The notes: generated from the letters alone by a model not told the origin. A stretch of 64,000 nt of DNA from Lysinibacillus pinottii (GCF_024753545.1 NZ_JANTOO010000004.1:62001-126000), one strand, 5' to 3'; counted from the stretch's first letter, positions 9,850-17,967 are shown. Made by a program: numbers and translations.

Positions 9850-10017
9850 AAAAAAAGACGACTCCATTCTATAATAGAAAGAGTCGTCTGAGATTTTCAC
9901 GTTCCCAAAAAATGAGGGGGGTTTTAGGAGCGTAATCATGAACTAGCAAACTTCTGGAGAAAAGTAGCTAAAGTTCATCCTCTCTACACTGTATTGTAGT
10001 GGAGGAATAATCTTTAT
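9850..10017 (-). ncRNA. Candidate Fur-repressed small regulatory RNA (FsrA-like in design)
   Basis: Between the DMT gene and the DUF4395 gene there is no convincing protein gene, yet the minus strand has a strong promoter overlapped by a Fur box (10020-10052) and, about 165 bases on, a strong terminator (9856-9889) with a T7 tail in that direction. The predicted RNA carries pyrimidine-rich patches able to pair with ribosome binding sites: UCCUCC near its 5' end (complement of 10002-10007) and a run of six C (complement of 9916-9921). This matches the design of FsrA of Bacillus subtilis, the Fur-repressed RNA that spares iron. An 11-codon ORF (9979 to 9944) lies inside, preceded by GAGAGG with too little spacing. 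No sequence homology to FsrA is claimed. Confidence 0.6.
9856..9889 (-). terminator. Rho-independent terminator, strong on the minus strand
   Basis: AGACGACTC (9856-9864) pairs with GAGTCGTCT (9881-9889), with an inner TTCTAT/ATAGAA pairing. Read leftward the stem is followed by seven T; read rightward the tail is interrupted, so its main client is a leftward transcript. It may also stop the DMT gene. Confidence 0.8.
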
Positions 10018-10019
10018 AC

Positions 10020-10052
10020 GATAATGATAATCATTATCAATTAAATTGTCAA
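10020..10052 (-). promoter_or_regulatory. Leftward sigma-A promoter overlapped by a Fur box
   Basis: Leftward -35 TTGACA (complement of 10047-10052), 17-base spacer, -10 TATCAT (10024-10029). The perfect palindrome GATAATGATAATCATTATC at 10020-10038 is the classic 19-bp Fur box and covers the -10 region, so Fur-Fe(II) should repress it. The same 19-bp box recurs at 46641. Confidence 0.82.
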
Positions 10053-10071
10053 CAATAATCTAATAATTTTT

Positions 10072-10503
10072 TTAAAAAGATTTTTTTAACGAGCGGCGAT
10101 ACTGCCATTGCTTCAGTTGAAAATATAAAAAACAGCCTATACAGAAACCAGCTATAGCAACGGAAGAAGCTACCGCTACCATTGCCGTAAAGATATGACC
10201 TACTACCTGCCAATTTAATAGATAGCCTAACAAGCCACCAGATAAACAAAAGCTAGCTATACTGGCATTAAATTTTTGTTGCTGCGCATCCTCTGGTATA
10301 TAGGTAGATGGAGCTTTTTTAAGAAACAACCTCCCAAAACGAATAATAGGATTATAGTTACAGAATACTCCCATTAAATTTGCAACCAATGGAATGACTA
10401 AAACCCATATGGCTCCTGTTATCCATGTGACAAACACACTTAATAGAATCGTCCATTGATTAAGTCGTACCAGTGGTCTTGGAATCGCATTAGGCAATGA
10501 CAT
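10072..10503 (-). CDS. DUF4395 family membrane protein
   Basis: A 143-residue membrane protein with the DUF4395 pattern: N-terminal SLPNAIPRPLVRLNQW, a first hydrophobic hairpin, a conserved CNYNPIIRFGRLFLKK stretch near residue 60, and a second pair of hydrophobic helices near the C-terminus. Homologues are often found near thiol-disulfide or metal genes; function is unknown. The ATG at 10503 has an AAAGGTGG ribosome binding site; an upstream in-frame extension to 10557 has none. It is divergent from the FhuF-type reductase gene and sits upstream of the Fur-controlled RNA, but that RNA has its own promoter. Confidence 0.72.
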   Translation of the reverse strand: MSLPNAIPRPLVRLNQWTILLSVFVTWITGAIWVLVIPLVANLMGVFCNYNPIIRFGRLFLKKAPSTYIPEDAQQQKFNASIASFCLSGGLLGYLLNWQVVGHIFTAMVAVASSVAIAGFCIGCFLYFQLKQWQYRRSLKKSF

Positions 10504-10557
10504 TCTAAAACCCACCTTTCTTATATGTTTAATGTATTTTACTATATGGCATTCCAT

Positions 10558-10586
10558 TTGTGAAGCAAAAATGATTACTTTATAAT
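10558..10586 (+). promoter_or_regulatory. Promoter of the FhuF-like gene
   Basis: TTGTGA at 10558-10563, 17-base spacer, TATAAT at 10581-10586. The segment TGATTACTTTATAAT within it matches the Fur 7-1-7 pattern only partly, so direct Fur control here is possible but weak. Confidence 0.55.
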
Positions 10587-10621
10587 TGTATTAAGAAAGC
10601 TCTTAAGAAAAGGGGATCATC

Positions 10622-11332
10622 ATGCCAGCTTTAACGATGGATCAAGTTCAACAATTTAATTCCTATAGTATTTATACAACAGAACCAAAACGAACGTTAT
10701 TTACTTTAGCTGATATACATAAAGACTTTTACCATCCCGATTTTTTAAATCTCATGATGGGTATCACAGACGCCGCTACGGAGACTGCCGCAATTTCTCA
10801 CTTCGCACGTCGCTATGGGATGTTTTTTGCTATGCAGCTTTATATGCTCGCCGCTTATGACGAGGTGTGGGATGGCAAGCCAATTGAATTACGCTTCGAT
10901 GCTGCCAAGGAATTCAACAGCTTTACAGTCGCTATGTTTGTTAATCCAAATGATTGGCGCTATGTTGAAGAGGATGAACGTCAGACGGTCATTGAGAAAA
11001 TCCTATACGACGGTCATGTGATTGTACAACAACTTCGAAAAGTGACTTCAATCTCCCCTCTTACTATATGGGAAAATTTCTTTGGCTATTTACTATGGCA
11101 TTATCATATTTTACTTTCAAATCCCGGCTTAGCTGATCAAGCTATGGAGGATATAGAGATATTGGAGGACCCTAAAACATGGGCGCACTTCTCCAATAAA
11201 TCTTGGTGGGCACAATATACAGGTGGTCTAAGTCCAACAAATTTAGTAAATGTTCCTGTCCGTAAATCTTGTTGTTTTTCGAAAGATATACCGGGATTAA
11301 TGGCATGCGGATTTTGTCCAATGAAGAAATAA
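10622..11332 (+). CDS. FhuF-type (2Fe-2S) siderophore-iron reductase
   Basis: A 236-residue cytoplasmic protein ending in the exact FhuF signature: Cys217-Cys218, ten residues, Cys229, two residues, Cys232 (CC-X10-C-X2-C), which in FhuF of Escherichia coli holds a [2Fe-2S] cluster used to reduce iron in ferric siderophores. The rest matches the FhuF/FhuF-like transporter-associated reductase pattern only loosely: a helical domain with EVWDGKPIELRFD near residue 80 and WENFFGYLLWHYHILLSNP near 145. The ATG has an AAAAGGGGATC ribosome binding site. It lies 120 bases from a DUF4395 gene and 0.6 kb from a Fur-box promoter, which supports an iron role. Confidence 0.78.
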   Translation: MPALTMDQVQQFNSYSIYTTEPKRTLFTLADIHKDFYHPDFLNLMMGITDAATETAAISHFARRYGMFFAMQLYMLAAYDEVWDGKPIELRFDAAKEFNSFTVAMFVNPNDWRYVEEDERQTVIEKILYDGHVIVQQLRKVTSISPLTIWENFFGYLLWHYHILLSNPGLADQAMEDIEILEDPKTWAHFSNKSWWAQYTGGLSPTNLVNVPVRKSCCFSKDIPGLMACGFCPMKK

Positions 11333-11342
11333 TAGCACGACG

Positions 11343-11388
11343 AAAAAGCCTTACCTTCCACCAATACATGTGAAAGATAAGGCTTTTT
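11343..11388. terminator. Bidirectional Rho-independent terminator
   Basis: AAAAAGCCTTA and TAAGGCTTTTT form the stem between the convergent FhuF-like and GNAT genes. Confidence 0.85.
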
Positions 11389-11391
11389 ATG

Positions 11392-12072
11392 TTATTTTTC
11401 GTATACTACAAACCAATCATTATTTTCCTCATACATAGACGTACCAATAAAGCCCTGCTTTAAAAGCTGCTGTTGAGCCGTTGTATCTCCCATGTTAATT
11501 ACTTGTTGTTCTGTCAATAAAGGGAGCTCTTGACGTAAATCCTTATAGAATATATAGCGTAGTTTATCTACATATTTAATTTTTAATCCTTTAATAACGA
11601 GGTCTTGAGAGAACTTATCCTTTAAGCTCGGAATATTAAATGGCTTAACCGTTGAACAAACGTAATCGTATTTTTCCACATCGATGTTACTCATCACTAC
11701 TGTTGCTAATGTTTTTTGTAGACCATAGCCACGGTATTTTGGTGACACATTGGAAATCTCCTGATATAAAACTCGATTAAATTCGTTTTCAGGAATTCCA
11801 CAATCATACCCAAGATGCTCCTCATCAATAGGAGGATTTAATAGGGCACGGAAGGCAATCAATTTCTCTCCTGTGTAAGCACCTATCATCATACCTTGAC
11901 CATTTAAAATATATTCGAATTCCTCGGTGCTCAAAGGCTGCAAGATGCTCTTGTCAGCTAAAGCTTCATAAACCTCCACCTGCAAGTCCTCGATTTGTTG
12001 TAAATGTTGAGTTGTTAACTCTGTGACAAAGAATGGAGTCTCCCCTAGCATACCTTCATATATTTTTTCCAT
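11392..12072 (-). CDS. GNAT family N-acetyltransferase
   Basis: A 226-residue acetyl-CoA-dependent acyltransferase. The acetyl-CoA binding motif A is visible as SPKYRGYGLQKTLATVV (R-G-Y-G-L-Q) near residue 120, preceded by a beta strand carrying EVYEALADKS and MIGAYTGEKLIAFRALL. The ATG at 12072 follows AAGGAGGCG with seven-base spacing; the longer open frame to 12114 overlaps the upstream epimerase gene. The 11-bp gap to the epimerase stop indicates one operon, so a likely substrate is an amino acid or peptide produced in cell-wall peptide turnover; this is inference. Confidence 0.82.
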   Translation of the reverse strand: MEKIYEGMLGETPFFVTELTTQHLQQIEDLQVEVYEALADKSILQPLSTEEFEYILNGQGMMIGAYTGEKLIAFRALLNPPIDEEHLGYDCGIPENEFNRVLYQEISNVSPKYRGYGLQKTLATVVMSNIDVEKYDYVCSTVKPFNIPSLKDKFSQDLVIKGLKIKYVDKLRYIFYKDLRQELPLLTEQQVINMGDTTAQQQLLKQGFIGTSMYEENNDWFVVYEK

Positions 12073-12083
12073 ATTTCGCCTCC

Positions 12084-13196
12084 TTAGGCTGTGACAACAG
12101 TTGAAAACTTGCATAATTCCTTCATAACAGCTTCATCTACGTCAATACCCAGCCCCGGTTGTTCATTTAAACAGATAAAAGGAACATCATAACGAAGATT
12201 ACCCACGTCTTTCGAGAACTTCAATGGTCCTGTCAATTCAACACTTGTCATAATTTTCTTAGAAAATGCTACATGGAAACCTGCTGCAGAGCCAACTGAG
12301 GATTCAACCATGGAACCAACTTGACATTCTATACCTGCCATTTCTGCCATAACTGCTAGTTTCATGGCTGGATAGATGCCGCCACATTTCATTAATTTTA
12401 TATTTACTTTATCTGCAGCACGCTTGGCGATGATTTCACGCATCTCACGTACTCCACGAATTCCCTCATCGATCATTAGAGGCACATCAGATTTCGACTT
12501 AATCTCTACCATTCCATCGATATCTTCACTATCAACAGGTTGCTCTAACCAATCAATATTTAATTCCTTCATCGCACGTAAGCCCTGTAAAGTAGTTGCA
12601 GCATTTCCCCACCCTTGGTTGACATCTACTCGGATGGCGATATCTTCACCCACTTGCTTTCTTACTGCTTTAATACGAGCAACATCACGGGTTACCTCTG
12701 TACCTACCTTCATTTTAAATGAACGGTACCCCATTTCTACACGCTTAGCAGCCTCTTCAGCCATTGCCTCGGGCGTTCCAATACTTAACACATGTGTGAT
12801 AGGGAATTTTTCATGATAACGCCCACCTAAAAGCTGATACACAGGAACCCCCAATGCTTTTCCAGCTATATCAAAGCAAGCAATATCAATAGCTGCTTTT
12901 GCTGCCGGAACATCTTTCACAACCTTATTCATTTTATCGTGCAATTTTTCAAAGGCCAACGGATCTTCACCAATAACAGCAGGTGCAAGATGATGTTGAA
13001 GCACAGCATATGTGCTTTCCCAAGTTTCACCTGTAACATGTTCATCAGGAACCGCTTCTCCATACCCCACAATACCAGTATCAGTTGTTACTTTTAAAAT
13101 AATAGAAGGCATTGTATCATATGTAGCATAACTAATGATAAACGGATCAATTAGCGGTAAATGTATAGCATAAATTTCTACTTGTTGGATTTTCAT
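12084..13196 (-). CDS. Enolase-superfamily dipeptide epimerase (L-Ala-D/L-Glu epimerase type)
   Basis: A 370-residue muconate-lactonizing-subgroup enzyme, cytoplasmic and Mg-dependent. Catalytic lysines are Lys161/Lys163 in SFKMKVG and Lys267 in VNIKLMKCGG; metal ligands are Asp191 in DVNQGW, Glu218 in WLEQP and Asp243 in MIDEG. This KxK plus K arrangement is that of L-Ala-D/L-Glu epimerase (YkfB), which converts murein-derived L-Ala-D-Glu to the L,L form so it can be degraded. Substrate specificity varies widely in this subgroup, so other dipeptides are possible. Transcribed with a GNAT gene, and divergent from a likely regulator whose operator-like repeats lie in the 80-bp gap. Confidence 0.86.
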   Translation of the reverse strand: MKIQQVEIYAIHLPLIDPFIISYATYDTMPSIILKVTTDTGIVGYGEAVPDEHVTGETWESTYAVLQHHLAPAVIGEDPLAFEKLHDKMNKVVKDVPAAKAAIDIACFDIAGKALGVPVYQLLGGRYHEKFPITHVLSIGTPEAMAEEAAKRVEMGYRSFKMKVGTEVTRDVARIKAVRKQVGEDIAIRVDVNQGWGNAATTLQGLRAMKELNIDWLEQPVDSEDIDGMVEIKSKSDVPLMIDEGIRGVREMREIIAKRAADKVNIKLMKCGGIYPAMKLAVMAEMAGIECQVGSMVESSVGSAAGFHVAFSKKIMTSVELTGPLKFSKDVGNLRYDVPFICLNEQPGLGIDVDEAVMKELCKFSTVVTA

Positions 13197-13225
13197 AATA
13201 ATCAGTCTCCTTCGTTGTTATATAT

Positions 13226-13244
13226 GTCGCTAATACGTCGCTAA
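13226..13244. promoter_or_regulatory. Tandem GTCGCTAA direct repeat, candidate operator
   Basis: GTCGCTAA occurs at 13226-13233 and again at 13237-13244, an 11-bp period (one helical turn), in the short gap between the divergent epimerase operon and the regulator gene. The position and phasing fit a binding site for the adjacent regulator. Confidence 0.45.
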
Positions 13245-13276
13245 ATATTTAAAAAAATAGAAAAGGAACGATGCCC

Positions 13277-14518
13277 ATGTCTACGAAAATAGCGATTATT
13301 TGTTCTCAAGCATTTATGAAGCGTATTATTAGTATCGCACAAAATATAGACAATATTCAATTAGAATTTTATCTTTACAGTCACCCCTCTGAGGCGCCAG
13401 CTTTAATGAAGCAAATTAAACCCTGTGATGCTCTTTTATTCGGAGGAACATTACCCTTTTTACATGCTCAATCTCTCCTCTCGGAACTACCAATACCTTG
13501 GAATTACATTAAACAAGATGAAACAACTATCTCTACAACTCTATTATCACTAGTAGCTAAACATGCTGTACCAATCAATAGAATTTCGATTGATGTAATG
13601 AATCCAGCATTTGTAGATAATGTTCTAGCAGGAATTGAATATATGGGTCCGAAGCCACATATTCAACATATTTCTATTACAGAACCAACAGAACATATAT
13701 TAAAGCGTCACATTGCGTTGTGGAATACCAAAACTATAGATTTCGTAATTACAAGTATCCACAGTGTTTTTGATACATTACAAGCACAGAAAATACCTGC
13801 CATGCGCATGATAGATGCCACGAATTCGATTATTCAATGTCTCAAAGAAACCAAAACCAAATCGCTGTTAACAAAATCCGAATCATTTAAGGCCGTAGTT
13901 GGATTTTTTGAGACTCCTACTGATTCTTTCATCGATTCAGCTATTTTAAATCAAATTGCGAAGGCTACCTTTTCAACGTATAAACAAATTTCATCGCATA
14001 CCTTTGAGCTCTATACAACTGCTGGACATTTACAAAATGCACTCGAAAAGGAAGCTTTAGAAGAGCTAATTAAACAAATAGAAATACCATTTAAACTAGC
14101 CTTCGGGTATGGACACTCTATTTTAGAAGCCACCCAAAATGCCCAGCATGCCTTAACATTTTCAAAACCGTTTGAAATTTATATACTAGATGAACATAAA
14201 AATCTATTGGGTCCCTTTCCAAAATCAGAAGGTAAATTATCTTTAAAAACAGATGATCCTTATGTATTACAAATGGCCAAACTGACAAACTTAAGTCCAT
14301 TAAATATCTCTAAAATCATCAATTTTAGTCATGAAAGGCAATCTGCACAATTTACATCGCAGAATCTTTCAGAATATCTACAGGTTACTAGACGTACAAC
14401 TGAGCGTATTATTAAAAAATTAGTAGATCAAGGTTATGCAAAGGTCGTTGGCGAAGAAATGACACATCAACAAGGTAGACCTCGCACCATTTATGAATTA
14501 AATTTCGCCACCTATTAA
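13277..14518 (+). CDS. Transcriptional regulator with C-terminal winged-helix domain
   Basis: A 413-residue soluble protein. Residues 1-130 look like a Rossmann-type sensor fold (KIAIICSQAFMKRIISIA, then a CDALLFGGTLPF strand). Residues ~195-310 resemble a degenerate GGDEF-like module (KLAFGYGHSILEATQNAQHALTF). The last ~70 residues form a winged helix-turn-helix (SEYLQVTRRTTERIIKKLVDQGYAKVVGEE followed by GRPRTIYELN). I do not know a named family. The ATG at 13277 is spaced nine bases from AAAGGA, whereas 13271 is only three away. It is divergent from the dipeptide epimerase operon and is the natural candidate for its regulator. Confidence 0.72.
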   Translation: MSTKIAIICSQAFMKRIISIAQNIDNIQLEFYLYSHPSEAPALMKQIKPCDALLFGGTLPFLHAQSLLSELPIPWNYIKQDETTISTTLLSLVAKHAVPINRISIDVMNPAFVDNVLAGIEYMGPKPHIQHISITEPTEHILKRHIALWNTKTIDFVITSIHSVFDTLQAQKIPAMRMIDATNSIIQCLKETKTKSLLTKSESFKAVVGFFETPTDSFIDSAILNQIAKATFSTYKQISSHTFELYTTAGHLQNALEKEALEELIKQIEIPFKLAFGYGHSILEATQNAQHALTFSKPFEIYILDEHKNLLGPFPKSEGKLSLKTDDPYVLQMAKLTNLSPLNISKIINFSHERQSAQFTSQNLSEYLQVTRRTTERIIKKLVDQGYAKVVGEEMTHQQGRPRTIYELNFATY

Positions 14519-14533
14519 CCAACTATATAAAAG

Positions 14534-14568
14534 GAATTCTCGTAAATGCTGAGCATCTACGAGAATTC
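14534..14568. terminator. Bidirectional Rho-independent terminator
   Basis: GAATTCTCGTAAATGCT pairs almost perfectly with AGCATCTACGAGAATTC, 17 bp with one mismatch, between convergent regulator and nhaC genes. Confidence 0.8.
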
Positions 14569-14574
14569 TTATGA

Positions 14575-16023
14575 TTAATCAACCATTACCATATTATCAG
14601 TGTTTTCCATCTCTTGTTCCTTTTTACGTTTCTCTGCTTCTGCTATTTCTTCTGGTGTTAATTTAACAATAGCAAATCCAATGTATCCATAAATAATGGA
14701 AATAATAGGTACCATGAAATTAAGAATAGCATATGGTGCATACTCCATAGCGCCTACACCCAATGTCGCTAAAATAAACACACCACAAGTATTCCATGGG
14801 AAGAAAACAGATGTTAATGTTCCCCCATCTTCTAAAGCACGAGATAGATTTTTAGAATGTAGGCCTCGTTGCTGATAGACACCTGCAAACATACGTGAAG
14901 GGACTACAATTGAAATGTATTGCTCTGAGCACGTTGCATTCGTTGTGACACACGCTGCAATTGTCGAAGCAATAAGACTACCTGTAGATTTAGCAAACTT
15001 CACAATTACATTCATCAGAGCTTTCAACATGCCTGAATACTCTAGAATCCCACCGAATGTCATCGCTACAATGGTCATTGAAACCGTATTCATCATAGAA
15101 TCTAAACCACCACGGTTAAATAATTCATCTACCATGTGATTACCTGTCGAGATTTCAAATCCAGCTTGTAATGCTTGTACAGCACTTGCAGCTGAACCAC
15201 CCTGTACAAAAATCTGTAGTAAGAAGCCGGAAACAATCCCAATAATTAAAGCTGGAATTGCTGGAACTTTTTTAGCTACTAAAACAATAACACCCACTGG
15301 TACAAGTAAGAGTAAAGGAGAGATAACAAAGCTTTCATCCATTACTTTTAACGTTGTTAAGATTTCTTCCGATTTCATCGAAACATCTGCAAATTTTCTA
15401 CCCAAAAATCCGAAAACAACCAGTGAAATAATTAACGCTGGAATCGTTGTATAAAGCATATGCTTAATATGTTCAAATAAATTAGTACCTGTTAAACCAG
15501 CTGCCAGATTCGTTGTATCTGATAATGGTGACATTTTATCACCAAAGTAAGAACCTGAAATAACTGCCCCGGCGATCATAGCCGCTGGAATACCCATACT
15601 TAAACCAATACCCATGCCTGCGACACCGATTGTCGCCATTGTCGACCACGAACTACCAATAGCTAGTGACACGATTGAACATAACAGCATAATCGTTACT
15701 AAAAACCACGCTGGAGATATTAATTTTAAGCCATAGAAAATCATCGTTGCTACGACTCCGCCGCCAATCCATGCTCCAATTGTCAAACCTACTAAAATAA
15801 TAATGACAATGGCAGGTAATGCCAAACGTATCCCCTTATACATCATTTCTTCAATTTCAGACCATTTGTATCCATGCATTTTGGCAACAATTGCTGCTAC
15901 AGTTGTGCCAACAAGAAGAGGTACGTGAGGACTTTGCTCTAAAACAACTACTGTAATCAACATAGTAATGATCATAACTGCAAAAGTTAGTAGTGCCCAG
16001 CCCGCATTAATATCCTTTTTCAT
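14575..16023 (-). CDS. nhaC: NhaC family Na+/H+ antiporter
   Basis: A 482-residue polytopic membrane protein with about 12 helices. NhaC-family markers include the GSSWSTMATIGVAGMGIG segment near residue 130, GSYFGDKMSPLSDTTNLAAG near residue 160 (the conserved Asp-containing transport core) and VTTNATCSEQYISIVVPSRMF near residue 360. The C-terminus is cytoplasmic and highly charged. Characterised members exchange Na+ for H+, and some relatives carry malate/lactate or amino acids. The ATG follows AGGGGATGG. An M20 amidohydrolase gene lies upstream but is separated by its own terminator. Confidence 0.88.
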   Translation of the reverse strand: MKKDINAGWALLTFAVMIITMLITVVVLEQSPHVPLLVGTTVAAIVAKMHGYKWSEIEEMMYKGIRLALPAIVIIILVGLTIGAWIGGGVVATMIFYGLKLISPAWFLVTIMLLCSIVSLAIGSSWSTMATIGVAGMGIGLSMGIPAAMIAGAVISGSYFGDKMSPLSDTTNLAAGLTGTNLFEHIKHMLYTTIPALIISLVVFGFLGRKFADVSMKSEEILTTLKVMDESFVISPLLLLVPVGVIVLVAKKVPAIPALIIGIVSGFLLQIFVQGGSAASAVQALQAGFEISTGNHMVDELFNRGGLDSMMNTVSMTIVAMTFGGILEYSGMLKALMNVIVKFAKSTGSLIASTIAACVTTNATCSEQYISIVVPSRMFAGVYQQRGLHSKNLSRALEDGGTLTSVFFPWNTCGVFILATLGVGAMEYAPYAILNFMVPIISIIYGYIGFAIVKLTPEEIAEAEKRKKEQEMENTDNMVMVD

Positions 16024-16253
16024 TCTTCCATCCCCTTTTTTTGCACCAAATCCCTTTTCGGTTTTTCAAAGACGCAAATAATTTTTTACGTTTTTTAGCT
16101 TAATATTCAAAAAATTAAAAGTCAACGCAAAAAAATTATGCCTCTCTAGCAAATCTCTTTGTTTTAGGGCAATAAAACGCTTTCAAGTAGCAATAAGAAG
16201 CCTCGAAAAACCCTTGAATATCCATGCATTTCAGGGAATTCCCATGCAAAAAA

Positions 16254-16290
16254 AGCTATATGAAAAAATCATTGCATTTTTCACATAGCT
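16254..16290 (-). terminator. Rho-independent terminator after the M20 amidohydrolase
   Basis: Read leftward, AGCTAT-GTGAAAAA pairs with TTTTTTCA-ATAGCT and is followed by seven T. It separates the amidohydrolase from nhaC. The 230 bases between here and the nhaC start hold no gene. Confidence 0.75.
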
Positions 16291-16304
16291 AAAAAAATAT
16301 TTTT

Positions 16305-17414
16305 TTATTCAGGTTTTTTTTCTAATACGCAAGCAAGTACTTTAGCAGCATCAATTAAGGCACTACGATCAAATGTCATTTTAGGGTGATGTAATCCTGG
16401 TGTTAAGTTTGCCCCAATGCCAATCATTGCCGCTTTTAATTCTGGCTTCTTTACCGTATAAAAATGGAAATCGTCACTACCTGGGGTCGTTATTTCATCT
16501 GCTAAATATTGTTCGCCCAATGTTTCAACAATTGCCTCTTTCGCCATTTTTGCAGCAATTGCTGAAACTTCCGCACCTGGTGTGAAATCAACCCACTTCC
16601 AATCCATATCTATTTCAAACTGCTGCTGAATTGCTTTTAAACCAGACTCAATTTTGCTACGAAGTAATTCAAGTTGGTGATTATGCTGTGCTCGAATGTC
16701 CATCGAGAAACTAGCATTTCCTGGAATGATATTTGTACTACCTCCATCAGCAATAATTTTTGTTAACTTTGCAGAATGTGGCTCAAAAGGCGATAGATGA
16801 ATACTGTTTAACATTTGTTGGACAGCCATAATGACATCAATGGCATTTTTACCTTGATGTGGTCTCGCCCCATGTGCATCAATCCCCTGAATAGCCCCTT
16901 CTAGAAAATAGGCAGCACCATGATGAATAGCTGGTGAAACTTTACCGAGAGGTAGTTCTTCAATAGGTCTTAAATGTACACCAAATAAATGTGATACCCC
17001 ATCAACCGCTCCTCGATCAAAAGCAGCACATGCACCATTCCCTAATTCCTCGGCAGGCTGGAAAATAAAACGGACACGATGTTGCAATGATTGATCTTTA
17101 AGTAGTAATAATGCCCCAAGCACCATGGTCATATTAGCATCATGACCACAAGAATGATTCGCCTGCCATTCCCCATCCACTTCTTGCCACAAAGCATCAA
17201 TATCAGCACGCACCGCAACAACTTCTTCACCTGCTCCAATTTCTGCAATTAATCCCGGGACATCCCCCAGCAGACGATAAGAAACATTTAATTCTTCTAA
17301 TATTGACGCTAATTTTTTTGTTGTCTCGAACTCCTTCCAGCTCACTTCTGGATAATTGTGAAAATGCTCGAACCATTGATACATTGTTTCTTCTAATGTT
17401 ATAGCTTTTGACAT
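16305..17414 (-). CDS. M20D family amidohydrolase
   Basis: A 369-residue zinc-dependent amidohydrolase of the aminoacylase/HipO/carboxypeptidase Ss1 group, cytoplasmic, removing acyl groups from amino acids or cleaving related amides. Motifs: AVRADIDALW near residue 67, NHSCGHDANMTMVLGAL near 85 (metal-binding Cys and His), FQPAEELGNGACA near 117 (catalytic Glu pair), GVHLRP and a C-terminal TPGSDDFHFYTVKKP and GLHHPKMTFD. The order and length are typical. ATG with GAGGTG upstream. With the dipeptide epimerase and GNAT genes it suggests scavenging of acylated amino acids or peptides. Confidence 0.88.
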   Translation of the reverse strand: MSKAITLEETMYQWFEHFHNYPEVSWKEFETTKKLASILEELNVSYRLLGDVPGLIAEIGAGEEVVAVRADIDALWQEVDGEWQANHSCGHDANMTMVLGALLLLKDQSLQHRVRFIFQPAEELGNGACAAFDRGAVDGVSHLFGVHLRPIEELPLGKVSPAIHHGAAYFLEGAIQGIDAHGARPHQGKNAIDVIMAVQQMLNSIHLSPFEPHSAKLTKIIADGGSTNIIPGNASFSMDIRAQHNHQLELLRSKIESGLKAIQQQFEIDMDWKWVDFTPGAEVSAIAAKMAKEAIVETLGEQYLADEITTPGSDDFHFYTVKKPELKAAMIGIGANLTPGLHHPKMTFDRSALIDAAKVLACVLEKKPE

Positions 17415-17555
17415 AACGACACCTCTATACGCATTTTTGCTTTACATTATACATGAATCCTTTTTATAAAAGTATATACGCAGTAAGACCCATTAATATG
17501 AAAAAGCTTAATAAATTTATATGCTATTTAAAACTGCCTAAGACATAAATAAATA

Positions 17556-17592
17556 GGCTATGTTAAAAGTTGTTATCTCTTTCAACATAGCC
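17556..17592 (-). terminator. Rho-independent terminator after the 47-residue gene
   Basis: GGCTATGTT pairs with AACATAGCC with inner AAAG/CTTT pairing; leftward tail is T-rich (TATTTATTT). It lies 13 bases beyond the stop of the small acidic gene. Confidence 0.65.
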
Positions 17593-17605
17593 CATCATGT
17601 ATTCA

Positions 17606-17749
17606 TTATAAACTTGTAAAAAACCCTTCAGGATATTCCTCATATTGCACCATCGCTAATGGCTCCTCATTTTTTTCTTCCTCTTCCTTTAGATCATATT
17701 CTTGATCCATTAGGTATGTCTCAAATTTTGAATTTAACAATTTACCCAT
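17606..17749 (-). CDS. Small acidic protein, 47 residues
   Basis: A short gene missed by length filters. The ATG at 17749 has a strong GAGGGGTG ribosome binding site at five-base spacing, the frame is open to a TAA at 17606, and a terminator follows 13 bases later. The product begins MGKLLNSKFETYLMDQEYD, has an acidic middle (six consecutive acidic residues with one Lys run) and ends YPEGFFTSL. It has no signal peptide or membrane segment and is strongly negatively charged. I do not recognise it. Its single-gene layout with its own terminator supports a real gene; regulation cannot be told. Confidence 0.65.
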   Translation of the reverse strand: MGKLLNSKFETYLMDQEYDLKEEEEKNEEPLAMVQYEEYPEGFFTSL

Positions 17750-17924
17750 TGTAGCACCCCTCTTTTATTTAATTGAATTTTCTGATAAAAGAATTATACA
17801 ATAGGATTTCGATAAAATGCAATAAATTATACTCATTATGCATTAAAAATATAAAACCAATCTCTATTTTAGAACAATCAACACATTATAATTTCCAACA
17901 AATTACAATAAAATCAAAAATTTG

Positions 17925-17967
17925 CTCATTAATAGCTGACAGAAATTTGTTAGCCAGCTATTAATAG
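17925..17967 (-). terminator. Hairpin after the TRAP permease gene
   Basis: ATTAATAGCTG (from 17928) pairs with CAGCTATTAAT (from 17955), 11 bp plus flanking pairs. Read leftward it is followed by an A/T-rich tail (CAAATTTTTG), so it may end the TRAP operon transcript. AAAATCAAAAATTT flanks it on both sides. Confidence 0.5.

Noticed and set aside
9944..9979. 11-codon ORF in the Fur-controlled RNA as a confirmed gene
   Set aside because: GAGAGG directly abuts the ATG, poor spacing; kept only as a possibility.
12376..12816. 146-codon ORF antisense to the dipeptide epimerase
   Set aside because: Mirror of a well-conserved gene; no ribosome binding site.
17773..17964. 63-codon ORF on the plus strand
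   Set aside because: AT-rich, no ribosome binding site, overlaps the TRAP-operon hairpin.
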